64,000 bases of DNA from Desulfonatronum thiodismutans (GTDB lineage Bacteria; Desulfobacterota; Desulfovibrionia; Desulfovibrionales; Desulfonatronaceae): positions 62,001 through 126,000 of the forward strand of contig NZ_JPIK01000013.1 in the NCBI RefSeq assembly GCF_000717475.1. Reading direction: 5' to 3'. The notes beneath the pieces are model-generated. The model did no database searches and was not told the DNA's origin. It saw only the letters and a list, made by a program, of their open reading frames with translations. Of this stretch, positions 25,287-34,867 are shown in pieces. Within the stretch, counting starts at the first letter, position 1. Every line of letters starts with the position of its first letter. The position numbers and the translations under genes are program-made.

Positions 25287-26672
25287 TCAGATTGAACAGG
25301 CGGGATTGGCGAAAAAAGCGGTGTGGATGGCGGTGACGGCCTTGTGCAGGTCGGTTTCGCGGACGATGAAGTAGAGGGCGGCTGGGGAAGGGCCGAAGGC
25401 GATCATTTCGATGTTCACTTGGCACTGGGCCGCGGCGCTGAAGCAGGCCGCGGCGATGCCGGGCTTGGTGGACAGGCCCTTGCCCACCACGGCTATCAAG
25501 GCTTTGTTCGTGCTTTTTTCCAGCTTACGATAGGGGCGGGGATGCAGGTTGGCCAGGGCCAAGGCGGCCGGTTCCAGGTCCCGGCGGGAGAGCAGCAGGC
25601 TGATGCAGGTCTGGGAGGTGACCACGGACTTGATGTTTACTCCCCGGGCGGCCACGGAAGCGGCCACCTCGCCCAGAATGCCGCGTCGCTTGCCCACTCC
25701 CGAGGCATGCACCTTGAGAATGGCGATGTCCGTGGTGTAGGCCACGCTCTTGATCACGCCGGGAGCGGCCTTGCCCCTGGCCGTGATCCGACTGCCGACC
25801 TTGTCCGGCCTGAGGGTGTTGGTGATGACGATGGACAGGCCTTTTTTGCGCAGAGGCTCCACGGTCCGGGGGTGCAGGATTTTTGCTCCGAAGTAGGCTA
25901 GTTCCGCCGCTTCGTCATAGGACAGCTCCGGGATCAATTTGGCCTGGGGCACGAATTTCGGGTCCGCGCTGAGGAAACCGTCCACGTCCTTCCAGATTTC
26001 CAGCACGTCCGCCCCGGAAATGGCCGCGAACACGGCCGCTGAATAGTCGCTGCCCCCGCGTCCGAAGGTCGTGGTCTCCCCGTCTGCGTTGATGCCGTAA
26101 AATCCGGGAATGATGGTGATCTGTCCGCCGTTGAGGCGGCAGGCGAGCCGCTCCTGGAAATTATTTTCTGACGGAACCAGAAGGGCCGTGGCGTCTCCGA
26201 ACTTGCCGTCCGTGATCACGCCGATTTCTTCCGGCAGCCGACAGGACGCCTTGCTTCCCCGGGCATTGAGGATCGCGGCCAGGAGTTGGGCGCAGATTTT
26301 TTCGCCGAACCCACTGATGGCGTCGACCATGCGCGGGGTGACGTCCTTGGTGTAGTGCAGGCCGTAGAACAGCCGTTCCAGGCGGGCCAGGGTTTTGCCC
26401 AGCTCGCGGGAGTAGGCCCGGACGTCCTTGTCGTCGCGGATCAGATACCGGGCCACCAGCATGTGCTTGTGCTTCAGCCGGTCCATGACCCGGCCCACCG
26501 CTTCCTCCTCGGCCACGGCCTGGGGCATGGCCTCCAAAAGCAGGTCCGTCACGCCGCCCAGGGCCGAAACCACGATGATGTTGCCTTGGCCGCGGGTGAC
26601 CAGCAAGTCCAGGATGGCGGCGATGGTTTCCTTGCCGTTCAGGCACCCTCCGCCGATTTTGATGACTTTCAT
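25287..26672 (-). CDS. lysC: Aspartate kinase
   Basis: First enzyme of the aspartate-family pathway, phosphorylating L-aspartate for Lys, Thr, Met and diaminopimelate. It starts MKVIKIGGGCLNGKE, where the family usually has KFGG. It carries the kinase fold with TTTFGRGGSDYSAAVFA and VDGFLSADPKFV, then two ACT domains from about residue 310 (HASGVGKRRGILGEVAASVA and VVGKGLSTKPGIAAACFSA) for feedback control. The 461 residues are consistent with the monofunctional ThrA/LysC type. Its ATG overlaps the mqnE stop by 4 bases, so it is translated from the rpsA-sppA-mqnE-lysC string. Confidence 0.93.
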   Translation of the reverse strand: MKVIKIGGGCLNGKETIAAILDLLVTRGQGNIIVVSALGGVTDLLLEAMPQAVAEEEAVGRVMDRLKHKHMLVARYLIRDDKDVRAYSRELGKTLARLERLFYGLHYTKDVTPRMVDAISGFGEKICAQLLAAILNARGSKASCRLPEEIGVITDGKFGDATALLVPSENNFQERLACRLNGGQITIIPGFYGINADGETTTFGRGGSDYSAAVFAAISGADVLEIWKDVDGFLSADPKFVPQAKLIPELSYDEAAELAYFGAKILHPRTVEPLRKKGLSIVITNTLRPDKVGSRITARGKAAPGVIKSVAYTTDIAILKVHASGVGKRRGILGEVAASVAARGVNIKSVVTSQTCISLLLSRRDLEPAALALANLHPRPYRKLEKSTNKALIAVVGKGLSTKPGIAAACFSAAAQCQVNIEMIAFGPSPAALYFIVRETDLHKAVTAIHTAFFANPACSI

Positions 26673-27745
26673 GCGCTAACGTCCGGGCTCGTCGGCTCGA
26701 AGTGGCTGGTGCGCTCCACCGGAATGAATCCGGCCTGGGAGATGACTTCCATGATCTGGTCACGGGTCATGCCCTTGGGGGTCTCGGCTCCGGCGGCGTG
26801 GCCGATACGTTCCTCGACAATGGTCCCGTCCAGGTCGTCCGCGCCGTACCATAGGCCCATCTGGGCAGCCTTGATCCCGGTCATCACCCAATAGGCCTTG
26901 AGGTGCCGGACGTTGTCCAGAACGATGCGGGACACGGCCAGCATCCGCAAGATGTCCAGGCCGTCCGGCCCTTTGGCCTGGAGGTCGTTGTGCCGGGGCT
27001 GATAGGGCAGGGGGATGAAGCACATGAAACCGTCGGTGCGGTCCTGCAGGTCCCGCAGGGCCAGGAGGTGGTCCAGGCGGTCGTCCCAGGTTTCGATGTG
27101 GCCGAAGAGCATGGTGGCGTTGGAGCGGATGCCAAGTTCATGGGCCAGCTCGTGTATTTCCAGCCATTTTTCGCCGGAAACCTTTTCCGGACAGAGTTTG
27201 GCACGCAGGGCTGGGGAAAAGACCTCCGCGCCGCCGCCGGGCAACGCGTCCAGGCCGGCGGCCTGGAGGTCCCGGAGCACTTGGCGCGGGGATATTCCGC
27301 CGCGCTGGGCCAGAAAGGCCACCTCTACGGCGGTGAAGGCCTTGACCGAGGCGGTGGGGCGGGCTTGCTTCACCGCGCTGACCAGGTCCAGGTAGTATTG
27401 GTAGGGCAATTCCGGGTTCAGGCCGCCGACGATGTGGATCTCCCGAATCGGCTCTTCGCCCCTAGACCGGACTCTTTCAGCGGCCTCGTCCACGGTTAAG
27501 GTGTAGGCGTCCTCGTCCCCGACCCGGCGGCTGAAGGCGCAGAACCGGCAGGCGTTCTGGCAAATGTTGGTGTAATTGAGGTGCTGGTTGTAGACGAAAT
27601 AGGCGTTTTGGCCATGCAGTTCGGAGCGCCGGGCCAGGGCCAGCCGTCCCAGAACATGGATGTCGGCCTCCCGGGCCAAGGTCAGGACCTCGTCTCGACT
27701 GAGCCGGGCATTGCCGACTACCTTTTCAATGATGCGGTCAAGCAC
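26669..27745 (-). CDS. mqnE: Aminodeoxyfutalosine synthase, radical SAM
   Basis: Radical SAM enzyme of the futalosine route to menaquinone; joins 3-[(1-carboxyvinyl)oxy]benzoate to SAM. The [4Fe-4S] motif is CQNACRFC (CxxxCxxC), followed by EIHIVGGLNPELPYQYYLDL, and the C-terminal KAYWVMTGIKAAQMGLWYGA and GTIVEERIGHAAG that mark MqnE rather than MqnC. The 358 residues are normal. Menaquinone is the main membrane quinone of sulfate reducers. Other mqn genes are not in the window. It lies 38 bases after sppA and overlaps lysC. Confidence 0.93.
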   Translation of the reverse strand: MLDRIIEKVVGNARLSRDEVLTLAREADIHVLGRLALARRSELHGQNAYFVYNQHLNYTNICQNACRFCAFSRRVGDEDAYTLTVDEAAERVRSRGEEPIREIHIVGGLNPELPYQYYLDLVSAVKQARPTASVKAFTAVEVAFLAQRGGISPRQVLRDLQAAGLDALPGGGAEVFSPALRAKLCPEKVSGEKWLEIHELAHELGIRSNATMLFGHIETWDDRLDHLLALRDLQDRTDGFMCFIPLPYQPRHNDLQAKGPDGLDILRMLAVSRIVLDNVRHLKAYWVMTGIKAAQMGLWYGADDLDGTIVEERIGHAAGAETPKGMTRDQIMEVISQAGFIPVERTSHFEPTSPDVSA

Positions 27746-27783
27746 GTGGGATTCTCCTCGCCGCGTTCATTTCCCGAAGCCGC

Positions 27784-28620
27784 TCACCGAAAGACCCACA
27801 AAGGGCCTTGAACGCGAAGCTCTTCTTCCACCGAGCCGAGAATTTTTTTCCAGAGTGACTGGTCTCGCTTCGGATCTTCAATGAGGTCGACGCGCTCGTC
27901 GATCTCGGCAATGGACCGCAGCAAATCCAAAGCCTCCTCTTGGCCGCCGATGGCATCGATCAGCCCGAGTTCCAGGGCCTGTAAGCCGGTCATGATCCGG
28001 CCGTCGGCGATTTTTTCTACCTCTTCCAGGGGCATGTCCCGGCCCTGGGCGATATCCCGCGTGAACTGGCCGTGCATGTCCATGACCACGGCCTGAAGAT
28101 AGGCCCGTGTCTCCGGAGTCAGCTCCTCAAAGGGCGTCACGGCGGACTTGAACTCGCCACTGGCCAGGGACTCTCGTCGGATGCCCAGCTTTTCCATCAG
28201 TCCCTGGAGGTTGGTCAGTTCCATCCGCACCCCGATACTTCCGGTGAGGGTGCCCGGATTGGCCATGATTTGATCCCCGGCCACGGCCACGTAATAGCCG
28301 CCGGAAGCGGCCACCGCCCCCATGGAGACGACCACCGGCTTGCGCTCAGCTAAACGTTGCAGACCTCGATGCAACTCCTGAGACGGACCGACCACCCCGC
28401 CGGGCGAGTTGATCCGGACCAAGACGCCCAGAACCGTGGGATCCTCGCGTAAGCGGCGAATCCAGTTCAGGTCGTCCGTGGGGTCCAGAATCATCCCCTC
28501 GATGTGCACCACGCCAATCTTGGGACTGGAAAAGGCCAGAAACGCGCCGGGGTGCTTCTCGGCGTAAGAACGCCAAACGGCCATGGCCCCGGAAACCAGG
28601 GCCACGGCCGTGAACATCAA
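27784..28620 (-). CDS. sppA: Signal peptide peptidase SppA, short form
   Basis: Membrane-anchored serine protease that degrades cleaved signal peptides. Catalytic features are Ser in VAASGGYYVA and Lys in ASGEFKSAVTPFEEL, with INSPGG and TGSIGV also conserved. The TTG at 28620 gives 278 residues but begins inside the hydrophobic anchor. The open frame continues upstream and encodes KTKSSFSQRHPFLFGLLLMF, a proper basic-then-hydrophobic anchor, up to a CTG at 28674 preceded by AAGGA. That CTG overlaps the rpsA stop. The real start is therefore probably upstream of the one given. It lies right after rpsA. Confidence 0.88.
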   Translation of the reverse strand: MMFTAVALVSGAMAVWRSYAEKHPGAFLAFSSPKIGVVHIEGMILDPTDDLNWIRRLREDPTVLGVLVRINSPGGVVGPSQELHRGLQRLAERKPVVVSMGAVAASGGYYVAVAGDQIMANPGTLTGSIGVRMELTNLQGLMEKLGIRRESLASGEFKSAVTPFEELTPETRAYLQAVVMDMHGQFTRDIAQGRDMPLEEVEKIADGRIMTGLQALELGLIDAIGGQEEALDLLRSIAEIDERVDLIEDPKRDQSLWKKILGSVEEELRVQGPLWVFR

Positions 28621-28663
28621 CAGTAATCCAAAGAGAAATGGATGACGCTGACTGAAGCTGGAT

Positions 28664-30406
28664 TTAGTCTTCAGATGTTCCTTCCTCGATATTTTGCCGG
28701 ATCAAGTCGCCCAGGTTGGTGCTGGCGGCCTGGGTGGAGGCTCCGACATTGCCATGGAATTCGCGACCTTTCTTCAATTCGTCCTCTTCCAGGGCCTTAA
28801 TGGACAGGCCCAGGCGGCGTTCATCCGCGCTAACGTGGATGACCCTGGCCTGAATGACCTGATTTTCCTGGAACAATTCACTGGGCTTCTTGATCTTTTT
28901 CCGGCTGACCTCGGAAACGTGGACCAAGCCTTCAATGCCTTCCTCGACCTCGATGAACAGGCCGAAGTCCGTGATGTTGGTCACGGTGCCGGAAACGGTG
29001 GAGCCCACGGGATAGCGCTGGGGTACCAAAGACCATGGGTCTTCCGTGAGCTGCTTGACGCCCAGGGTGAATTTCTCGCTGTTCTTGTCCACGGTGAGCA
29101 CTTTGGCCTGGACAACGTCGCCGACCTTGTACATCTCGCTGGGATGGCGGACTTTCTTGGTCCAGGAAATGTCCGACACGTGGATCAGGCCGTCGATGCC
29201 GTCCTCGATGCCCACGAACATGCCGAATTCCGTGATGTTCTTGATGGTGCCTTCAAGCACGGTGCCATCCGGATATTTCTCGCCGACCACGTCCCAAGGA
29301 TTGGGCGCAACCTGCTTCATGCCCAGGGAAATGCGCTTCTTTTCCTGATCCACGCCCAGGACGATCACGTCCACGGCATCGCCAACCCGGACCATCTGGG
29401 AGGGATGGCGCAGCTTGCGGGTCCAGGACATTTCGGAGATGTGCACCAAGCCCTCAACACCGGGCTCCAATTCCACGAATGCGCCGTAATCCACCAAGTT
29501 GGTAACCTTGCCGGTCAGGCGGGTGTCTTCGGGAAATTTGGCCGCGATGTTGGTCCACGGATCCGGGACCAGCTGCTTCAGGCCCAGGGAAACTTTCTGG
29601 TTTTCCTTGTCGAAGTTGAGAACCATCAGTTCCAGATCGTCGCCGATTTGGACCATTTCCTTGGGATGGCGGATGCGCTTCCAGGCCATGTCCGTGATGT
29701 GCAGCAGGCCGTCCAGTCCACCGAGATCGACGAACACGCCGTAGTCGGTGATGTTCTTGACCTTGCCCTCAATCGTCTGACCTTCCTCAATATTCTGGAG
29801 CAGAGTCTGACGCATGCTGTCGCGTTCTTCCTCAAGCAGGACACGGCGGGACACAATGACGTTGCTGCGACGGCGATTGACCTTCAGAACTCGGAATTCG
29901 AAGTCCTGGCCAACCAGGGCGTCCATGTCCGGTACCGGTCGCAGATCCACGTGGGAGCCGGGCAAAAAGGCTTCCACGCCGTCCACGTCCACATGATAAC
30001 CGCCCTTGATGCGTTTGGTGATCGTCCCCGTGATAACCTCGTTGGAATCCAGGACACCCTCAAGCTTGTCGAACAGCTGCATCCGCTTGGCTTTTTCCCT
30101 GGACAGGAGAATCGAGCCTTCTCCTTCATTTTTCTTGATCACGTAGACGTCGATCTTGTCGCCCATCTTGATCGTGAGATTTCCGTCCTGGTCCTTGAAT
30201 TCCGCGGCCGGAATCTGACCCTCGGACTTGAAGTTCACGTCCACCAGGATGTGATCCCCGTCGATTTTGACAACCTCACCTTGAACGATGCTTCCTTCAT
30301 CGACATCGCCGAAATCGTCGTTCAAATACTGCTCCAGCTCCGCCTCGAAGTTGAGTTCCATCTCCTGGTCGAACTGATCCTGCGTCTCGTCTGTTGTGTT
30401 GGTCAT
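28664..30406 (-). CDS. rpsA: 30S ribosomal protein S1
   Basis: RNA-binding ribosomal protein needed for translation initiation. The 580 residues hold six S1 domains; the last four are clear repeats of the pattern GTVTNITDFGLFIEVEEGIE with HVSEVS-type ends and a following DPW linker (PDPWTNI, PNPWDVV, EDPWSLV). The N-terminus is acidic. GGGGG lies before the ATG. It heads the string rpsA-sppA-mqnE-lysC. About 235 bases without a gene lie upstream, where its promoter should be. Confidence 0.97.
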   Translation of the reverse strand: MTNTTDETQDQFDQEMELNFEAELEQYLNDDFGDVDEGSIVQGEVVKIDGDHILVDVNFKSEGQIPAAEFKDQDGNLTIKMGDKIDVYVIKKNEGEGSILLSREKAKRMQLFDKLEGVLDSNEVITGTITKRIKGGYHVDVDGVEAFLPGSHVDLRPVPDMDALVGQDFEFRVLKVNRRRSNVIVSRRVLLEEERDSMRQTLLQNIEEGQTIEGKVKNITDYGVFVDLGGLDGLLHITDMAWKRIRHPKEMVQIGDDLELMVLNFDKENQKVSLGLKQLVPDPWTNIAAKFPEDTRLTGKVTNLVDYGAFVELEPGVEGLVHISEMSWTRKLRHPSQMVRVGDAVDVIVLGVDQEKKRISLGMKQVAPNPWDVVGEKYPDGTVLEGTIKNITEFGMFVGIEDGIDGLIHVSDISWTKKVRHPSEMYKVGDVVQAKVLTVDKNSEKFTLGVKQLTEDPWSLVPQRYPVGSTVSGTVTNITDFGLFIEVEEGIEGLVHVSEVSRKKIKKPSELFQENQVIQARVIHVSADERRLGLSIKALEEDELKKGREFHGNVGASTQAASTNLGDLIRQNIEEGTSED

Positions 30407-30641
30407 TGTGTTCCCCCTGAACCTTGTCCTACGACAAAAATTTTTTGCTACGCCCTAGCAGAACAATCCAGCGTTGACAACTGTAGCCACCTTCGTCGTT
30501 CCGGCAAATCGGTTCTCGTATCTCATCCGCGCCCTTGAAGTAGACCGACGGAACGGCACCTCCTGGGGGAGGCACCCAGATCGGCGGTGATTTGGGCGGC
30601 GTTCGTAGTGGCTGGCGAAGATCATTGCTTTTTTCGTTTTT

Positions 30642-31784
30642 TCAACGTGCGTGCTTCGCGGAGGCGAACTCCCATCCCTGCAGCAGGCCGAAGCATCCGG
30701 CCAACATCATGTCTCCGCCTGGGGCCAGGAAAATGGCCCCGGTGTCCTGGAGCAGAGTCCGGCGGGGGCCAAGGACGTAGGTGGGGGCGAATATTCCGGC
30801 TTGCGGCGGCAGGTTAAGGGTCAGGCAGCCGTGACCGTATTGGTCCATGACCTGCTGGTGGGTCAACAGGCCCTGGCGGAACAGAGCCAGGTCGGCCAGG
30901 ACATCCTCGCGGCTCCGGTTGGAATGCTGTTCGTAGACGCCCAGGATTTGGTCCTGGAAGAGCAGGAAGCCCAGGACGTGGCTGTTGCCCACATTGACCA
31001 CGCATACGCCTTCCCTGCGTTGACGTTCGCGGACCTCGGGCTCGAAGAGCGCACCAAGCACCGCGGCCGCGCCGGTGTCCGCCACCAGTCCGGCTCCGAT
31101 GCGAGCTTTCAGGGTGCGCAGGCGGGTCAGTTGTAAAGGCGGGTCGGCGAAGACCAGGGCCTCGGGTCGTCCGTGGGCCTGGAGCAGGAAGTCGCGCCAG
31201 AGGTGGAACCGGCCGATACGGTTGCTGGAATCCGGGTGATATCCGTGGTCTTGGGCCGCGGCCAGGATCAGGTCCGGGTAGTCCAGTCCGGCGGCGGCCA
31301 GAAAGGTTCGCCAGAAGCCCGGATCAAAGTCGACCAGGTGTAGCGGGACGTGGCCGGGCGGGCAGACTTCGGTCAGGTTCACGCCCAGGGCCCGGACCCG
31401 CTCCGGGTTGTCCCCCAGGGAAAAGGCTGCCTCTGGATGGGCGGCCAGGGGCAGGCCCAGGTCCAGATGGGCCTTGGCGGCCCGAAAAAAACCGCCACCC
31501 ATGTTATCCCCGTAGAGCCAGACGGCCCGCCGGGCCGCGGTCAGGGCCGCAAGCCGCTCGGCAATCACCCGGGCCGGAGAGGGCAGCACGAACTTGGGGC
31601 AGTTTTCCGGCTGCTCGCCAGGGATGTGCAACAGTACGTCCTGGGTCCCGCTGCCGATGTCCAGACACAGAACCGAGCGCGGCTGCGCATCGAACTCCCG
31701 CGCTTCTCCTCCTGTCCGGCTTCTGACTTCTGAATTCTGACTCCTGACTCCTGACTCCTGATTCTTCCCCTTCACCTCACCCAT
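30642..31784 (-). CDS. DUF1786-like protein
   Basis: Function unknown. The conserved start is [19 protein letters not shown] (from about residue 39), an actin-like phosphate-binding pattern, followed by [23 protein letters not shown] and [14 protein letters not shown], which I recognise as the DUF1786 family (often labelled putative pyruvate formate-lyase activating enzyme, without support). The 380 residues include about 35 extra N-terminal residues encoded partly by heptamer repeats at 31720-31761. The ATG overlaps the clpB stop by 8 bases, so it is likely co-transcribed with cbpA-cbpM-clpB. Confidence 0.78.
   Translation of the reverse strand: MGEVKGKNQESGVRSQNSEVRSRTGGEAREFDAQPRSVLCLDIGSGTQDVLLHIPGEQPENCPKFVLPSPARVIAERLAALTAARRAVWLYGDNMGGGFFRAAKAHLDLGLPLAAHPEAAFSLGDNPERVRALGVNLTEVCPPGHVPLHLVDFDPGFWRTFLAAAGLDYPDLILAAAQDHGYHPDSSNRIGRFHLWRDFLLQAHGRPEALVFADPPLQLTRLRTLKARIGAGLVADTGAAAVLGALFEPEVRERQRREGVCVVNVGNSHVLGFLLFQDQILGVYEQHSNRSREDVLADLALFRQGLLTHQQVMDQYGHGCLTLNLPPQAGIFAPTYVLGPRRTLLQDTGAIFLAPGGDMMLAGCFGLLQGWEFASAKHAR
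31720..31761. repeat. Six tandem heptamers inside the start of the DUF1786-like gene
   Basis: Reading the plus strand: CTTCTGA, CTTCTGA, ATTCTGA, CTCCTGA, CTCCTGA, CTCCTGA (consensus CTYCTGA). The tract is in the coding region and adds low-complexity residues ([14 protein letters not shown]) ahead of the conserved domain. Confidence 0.9.
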
Positions 31785-34383
31785 TGTTCAGCACCAACCC
31801 CTCATCGCCCACGTCGATGCGGATCTTCTGGCCGTCCAGAATCTTGCCGGAGATGATCGCCTTGGCCAGCGGGGTTTCCAGCCGTGCCTGGAGATAGCGG
31901 CGCAGAGGCCGGGCCCCGTAGATCGGGTCGTAGGCCTCCCGGGCGATGAAGTCACGGGCTTGGTCGGTCATCTCCAGCTCGATCTTGCGGTCCGCCAGTC
32001 TGCCACGCAGGCCCTGGAGCAGCAGGTCGATGATCTGTTTGATCTGTTCCAGGAGCAGCGGCTTGAACAGGACCACCTCGTCCACCCGGTTCAGGAACTC
32101 GGGCCGGAAATGGGAGCGCAACGTGCCCATGACCTGGTCCCGGGTGCCGGGCCGCAGCTCGCCCTCGGGGGTGATGCCCTCCAGCAGGTACTGGGAGCCC
32201 AAGTTGGAGGTCATGATGATGATCGTATTCTTGAAGTCCACGGTCCGACCCTGGCTGTCGGTCAGCCGACCGTCGTCCAGGATCTGGAGCAGGGTGTTGA
32301 ACACGTCCTGGTGGGCCTTTTCCACCTCGTCGAAGAGGACCACGCTGTAGGGTTTGCGACGCACGGCCTCCGTGAGCTGCCCGCCCTCGTCGTAGCCGAT
32401 GTAGCCGGGGGGCGCGCCGATCAGGCGGGCCACGGTGTGCTTTTCCATGTACTCGGACATGTCCAGGCGGACCATGTTTTCCTCGGTGTCGAACAGGGCC
32501 TGGGCCAGGGTCTTGCACAGCTCGGTCTTGCCCACGCCGGTGGGGCCGAGGAAGATGAAAGAGCCGATGGGCCGGTTGGGGTCCTTCAGTCCGGCCCGGG
32601 CCCGGAGCACCGCGTCGGCCACGGCCGTGACCGCCTCGTCCTGGCCCACCACCCGCTCGTGCAGGGTGTCACCCAGGCGGAGCAGCTTTTCCCGCTCTCC
32701 TTCCAGGAGCCGCGAAACCGGAATCCCGGTCCAGCGGGAGACGATCTCGGCCACGTCGTCCGGACCGACCTCTTCCTTGACCATCCGCGCCCCGCCGGAT
32801 TCGGCGGTCATCTTGTCGTCCTGGGCGGAAAGCATTTTTTCCAGTTGGGCCAGCTTGCCGTAGCGCAGCTCGGCCACCCGGTTCAGGTCGTAGGCCCGTT
32901 CGGCCTCCTCGATTTCCAGGCGGACCTTTTCAATCTCCTCCTTGACGTTGCGCAACTCGTCGATGGTCTGCTTTTCCTTTTCCCACTGGGCCAGGAGCGC
33001 GCCCTGGGTTTCCTTGAGGTCGGCCAGCTCCTTTTCCAGCTTTTCCAGGCGGTCCCGTGAGCTTTCGTCCGTCTCCCGCTTCAGGGCTTCGCGCTCGATC
33101 TCCAGTTGCAGGACCTTGCGGTTGATCTCGTCCAGTTCCGAAGGCAGAGAGTCGATCTCCGTGCGCAGCATGGCCCCGGCCTCGTCGATCAGGTCAATGG
33201 CTTTGTCCGGGAGCTGGCGATCCGTGATGTAGCGGTGAGAGAGCACCGCGGCTTCGACAATGGCGCTGTCGTTGATCCGCACCCCGTGGTGCACCTCGAA
33301 GCGTTCCCTCAGGCCACGCAGGATGGAGATGGTGTCCTCTACGCTGGGTTCTTCCACCAGTACGGGCTGAAAACGGCGCTCCAGTGCCGGATCCTTTTCG
33401 ATGTGCTTGCGGTACTCGTCCAGGGTGGTGGCCCCGATGCAGTGCAGCTCGCCCCGGGCCAGCATGGGCTTGAGCAGGTTGCCCGCGTCCATGGCCCCCT
33501 CGGCCTTGCCCGCGCCGACAATGGTGTGGATCTCGTCGATGAACAGCAGGATACGGCCCTCGGATTGCTGGACCTCCTTCAGCACGGCCTTGAGCCGCTC
33601 CTCGAACTCGCCCCGGTATTTGGCCCCGGCGATGAGCGCGCCCATGTCCAGGGAGAAAACGGTCTTGTCCTTGAGGCCCTCGGGCACGTCCTGCTTCAGG
33701 ATGCGCTGGGCCAGGCCTTCCACGATGGCCGTCTTGCCCACGCCGGCTTCGCCCACCAGGACGGGGTTGTTCTTGGTTCGGCGGGACAGCACCCGGATGC
33801 AGCGGCGGATTTCCTGGTCCCGGCCGATGACCGGGTCCAGCTTGCCCTTGCGGGCTTCCTCCACCAGGTCGCGACCGTACTTCTGCAAGGCCTCGTAGGT
33901 GTCTTCCGGATTGGCCGAGGTGACCCGCTGGTTGCCGCGGACTTCGGTGAGCACGGCCAGAATCCGGTCCGGAGTCAGGCTGAACTGCTTGTTCACCCGC
34001 CCGGCGGTCGTGGAGGAGGGCTCATCCAGAATGGCCAGCAGGACGTGCTCCACGCTGACGTATTCGTCCTGCATCTTCTTGGCCTTTTCCTGGGCCTTGA
34101 GCAGGACGCCGTTCAGACGCGGGGTCACCACCACCTGGCCGGGCTGGGCTCCGGGGCCGCTGATCTTGGGCAGCTTGCCGATCTCGCTTTCCAAGGCTTG
34201 CACGTAATTTCGCGGCTTGACCCCGGCCCGATCCAACAGGCGAGGCGCCAGGCCGTTTTCCTGGTTGACCAGGGCCAGGAGCAGATGCTCCACGTCGATT
34301 TGCTGGTGTCCAAAGCGGATGGCCGCGGTCTGAGCTTCGGCCAGGGCTTCCTGGGACTTCTGGGTGAATTTGTTCATGTCCAT
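31777..34383 (-). CDS. clpB: ClpB disaggregase
   Basis: Hsp100 AAA+ chaperone that works with DnaK to dissolve protein aggregates. The 868 residues show the Clp N domain (about 1-150), AAA-1 with [14 protein letters not shown] and [21 protein letters not shown], the coiled-coil middle domain (about 400-530), AAA-2 with [15 protein letters not shown], and the C-terminal D2 small domain. AGGAGG-type ribosome site GGAGG is 8 bases before the first ATG. It follows cbpA and cbpM on the same strand, with a gap of 142 bases that contains an unusual inverted repeat. Confidence 0.98.
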   Translation of the reverse strand: MDMNKFTQKSQEALAEAQTAAIRFGHQQIDVEHLLLALVNQENGLAPRLLDRAGVKPRNYVQALESEIGKLPKISGPGAQPGQVVVTPRLNGVLLKAQEKAKKMQDEYVSVEHVLLAILDEPSSTTAGRVNKQFSLTPDRILAVLTEVRGNQRVTSANPEDTYEALQKYGRDLVEEARKGKLDPVIGRDQEIRRCIRVLSRRTKNNPVLVGEAGVGKTAIVEGLAQRILKQDVPEGLKDKTVFSLDMGALIAGAKYRGEFEERLKAVLKEVQQSEGRILLFIDEIHTIVGAGKAEGAMDAGNLLKPMLARGELHCIGATTLDEYRKHIEKDPALERRFQPVLVEEPSVEDTISILRGLRERFEVHHGVRINDSAIVEAAVLSHRYITDRQLPDKAIDLIDEAGAMLRTEIDSLPSELDEINRKVLQLEIEREALKRETDESSRDRLEKLEKELADLKETQGALLAQWEKEKQTIDELRNVKEEIEKVRLEIEEAERAYDLNRVAELRYGKLAQLEKMLSAQDDKMTAESGGARMVKEEVGPDDVAEIVSRWTGIPVSRLLEGEREKLLRLGDTLHERVVGQDEAVTAVADAVLRARAGLKDPNRPIGSFIFLGPTGVGKTELCKTLAQALFDTEENMVRLDMSEYMEKHTVARLIGAPPGYIGYDEGGQLTEAVRRKPYSVVLFDEVEKAHQDVFNTLLQILDDGRLTDSQGRTVDFKNTIIIMTSNLGSQYLLEGITPEGELRPGTRDQVMGTLRSHFRPEFLNRVDEVVLFKPLLLEQIKQIIDLLLQGLRGRLADRKIELEMTDQARDFIAREAYDPIYGARPLRRYLQARLETPLAKAIISGKILDGQKIRIDVGDEGLVLNNG

Positions 34384-34428
34384 ATGCGGTTCCTCCGTGA
34401 GGGGGTAAATGTTCCGAGTTATACCTAT

Positions 34429-34498
34429 CGTCCCCGTACACGTTCACGTACTTGACATGGCTGATGATGCGCGCCGTACGTGAACGAGTACGGGGACG
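34429..34498. repeat. 23-bp inverted repeat built from hexamers, upstream of clpB
   Basis: Arms 34429-34451 and 34476-34498 are complementary over 23 bases with one mismatch, separated by 24 bases. Each arm is itself iterated hexamers (CGTACA, CGTTCA, CGTAC). It fills the cbpM-clpB gap. As RNA it would form a long hairpin just ahead of the clpB ribosome site, and it lacks a T run on either strand. Confidence 0.9.
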
Positions 34499-34525
34499 TG
34501 GACCGGGACGAGCGGCGTTGTTTGA

Positions 34526-34843
34526 TCACAGCAGCCGCCGAAGGTCACGGACTTGCAACTCCAGGTCTTCGATGCGTTCCAGCAGATCGATGATGATCGT
34601 CCCGGCCAGGGCCGACAGCTCGAAGTCGACGCAGATCCGCTCCAGTTTGCTGACCTTGTACACGTCCCGGGGATGGAAGAGGTAGCAGTCTTCCTGGGTC
34701 CTGTTCGGGCAGAGCCAGCCCAGTTCCACCAGTTCGCCCAGTCTGGTCGGGTGGATGCCGGTCAGTTCGATGAACCGGGACCAGATCACCAGTTCGGACG
34801 TCGCGGGTAATTCCTCATTTAGTGTTCTGATGCTCAGTACCAT
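34526..34843 (-). CDS. cbpM: CbpM-like chaperone modulator
   Basis: Small protein of 105 residues with a MerR-like helix-turn-helix fold: ELVIWSRFIELTGIHPTRL, then ELGWLCPNRTQEDCYLFHPRD, and a C-terminal helical tail LLERIEDLELQVRDLRRLL. CbpM inhibits the DnaJ-like CbpA by binding its J domain. It sits directly between a CbpA-type gene (24 bases upstream) and clpB, the usual order for this trio. The assignment rests on size, HTH-like pattern and neighbours. Confidence 0.85.
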   Translation of the reverse strand: MVLSIRTLNEELPATSELVIWSRFIELTGIHPTRLGELVELGWLCPNRTQEDCYLFHPRDVYKVSKLERICVDFELSALAGTIIIDLLERIEDLELQVRDLRRLL

Positions 34844-34867
34844 GGATTTTTGCTCCCTGTGGATTGA

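Noticed and set aside
28694..30538. 614-residue plus-strand frame across rpsA
   Set aside because: Antisense shadow; its internal periodicity only mirrors the S1 repeats.
33106..34455. 449-residue plus-strand frame across clpB
   Set aside because: Antisense shadow of ClpB with repetitive Gly/Gln/His composition and no ribosome site.
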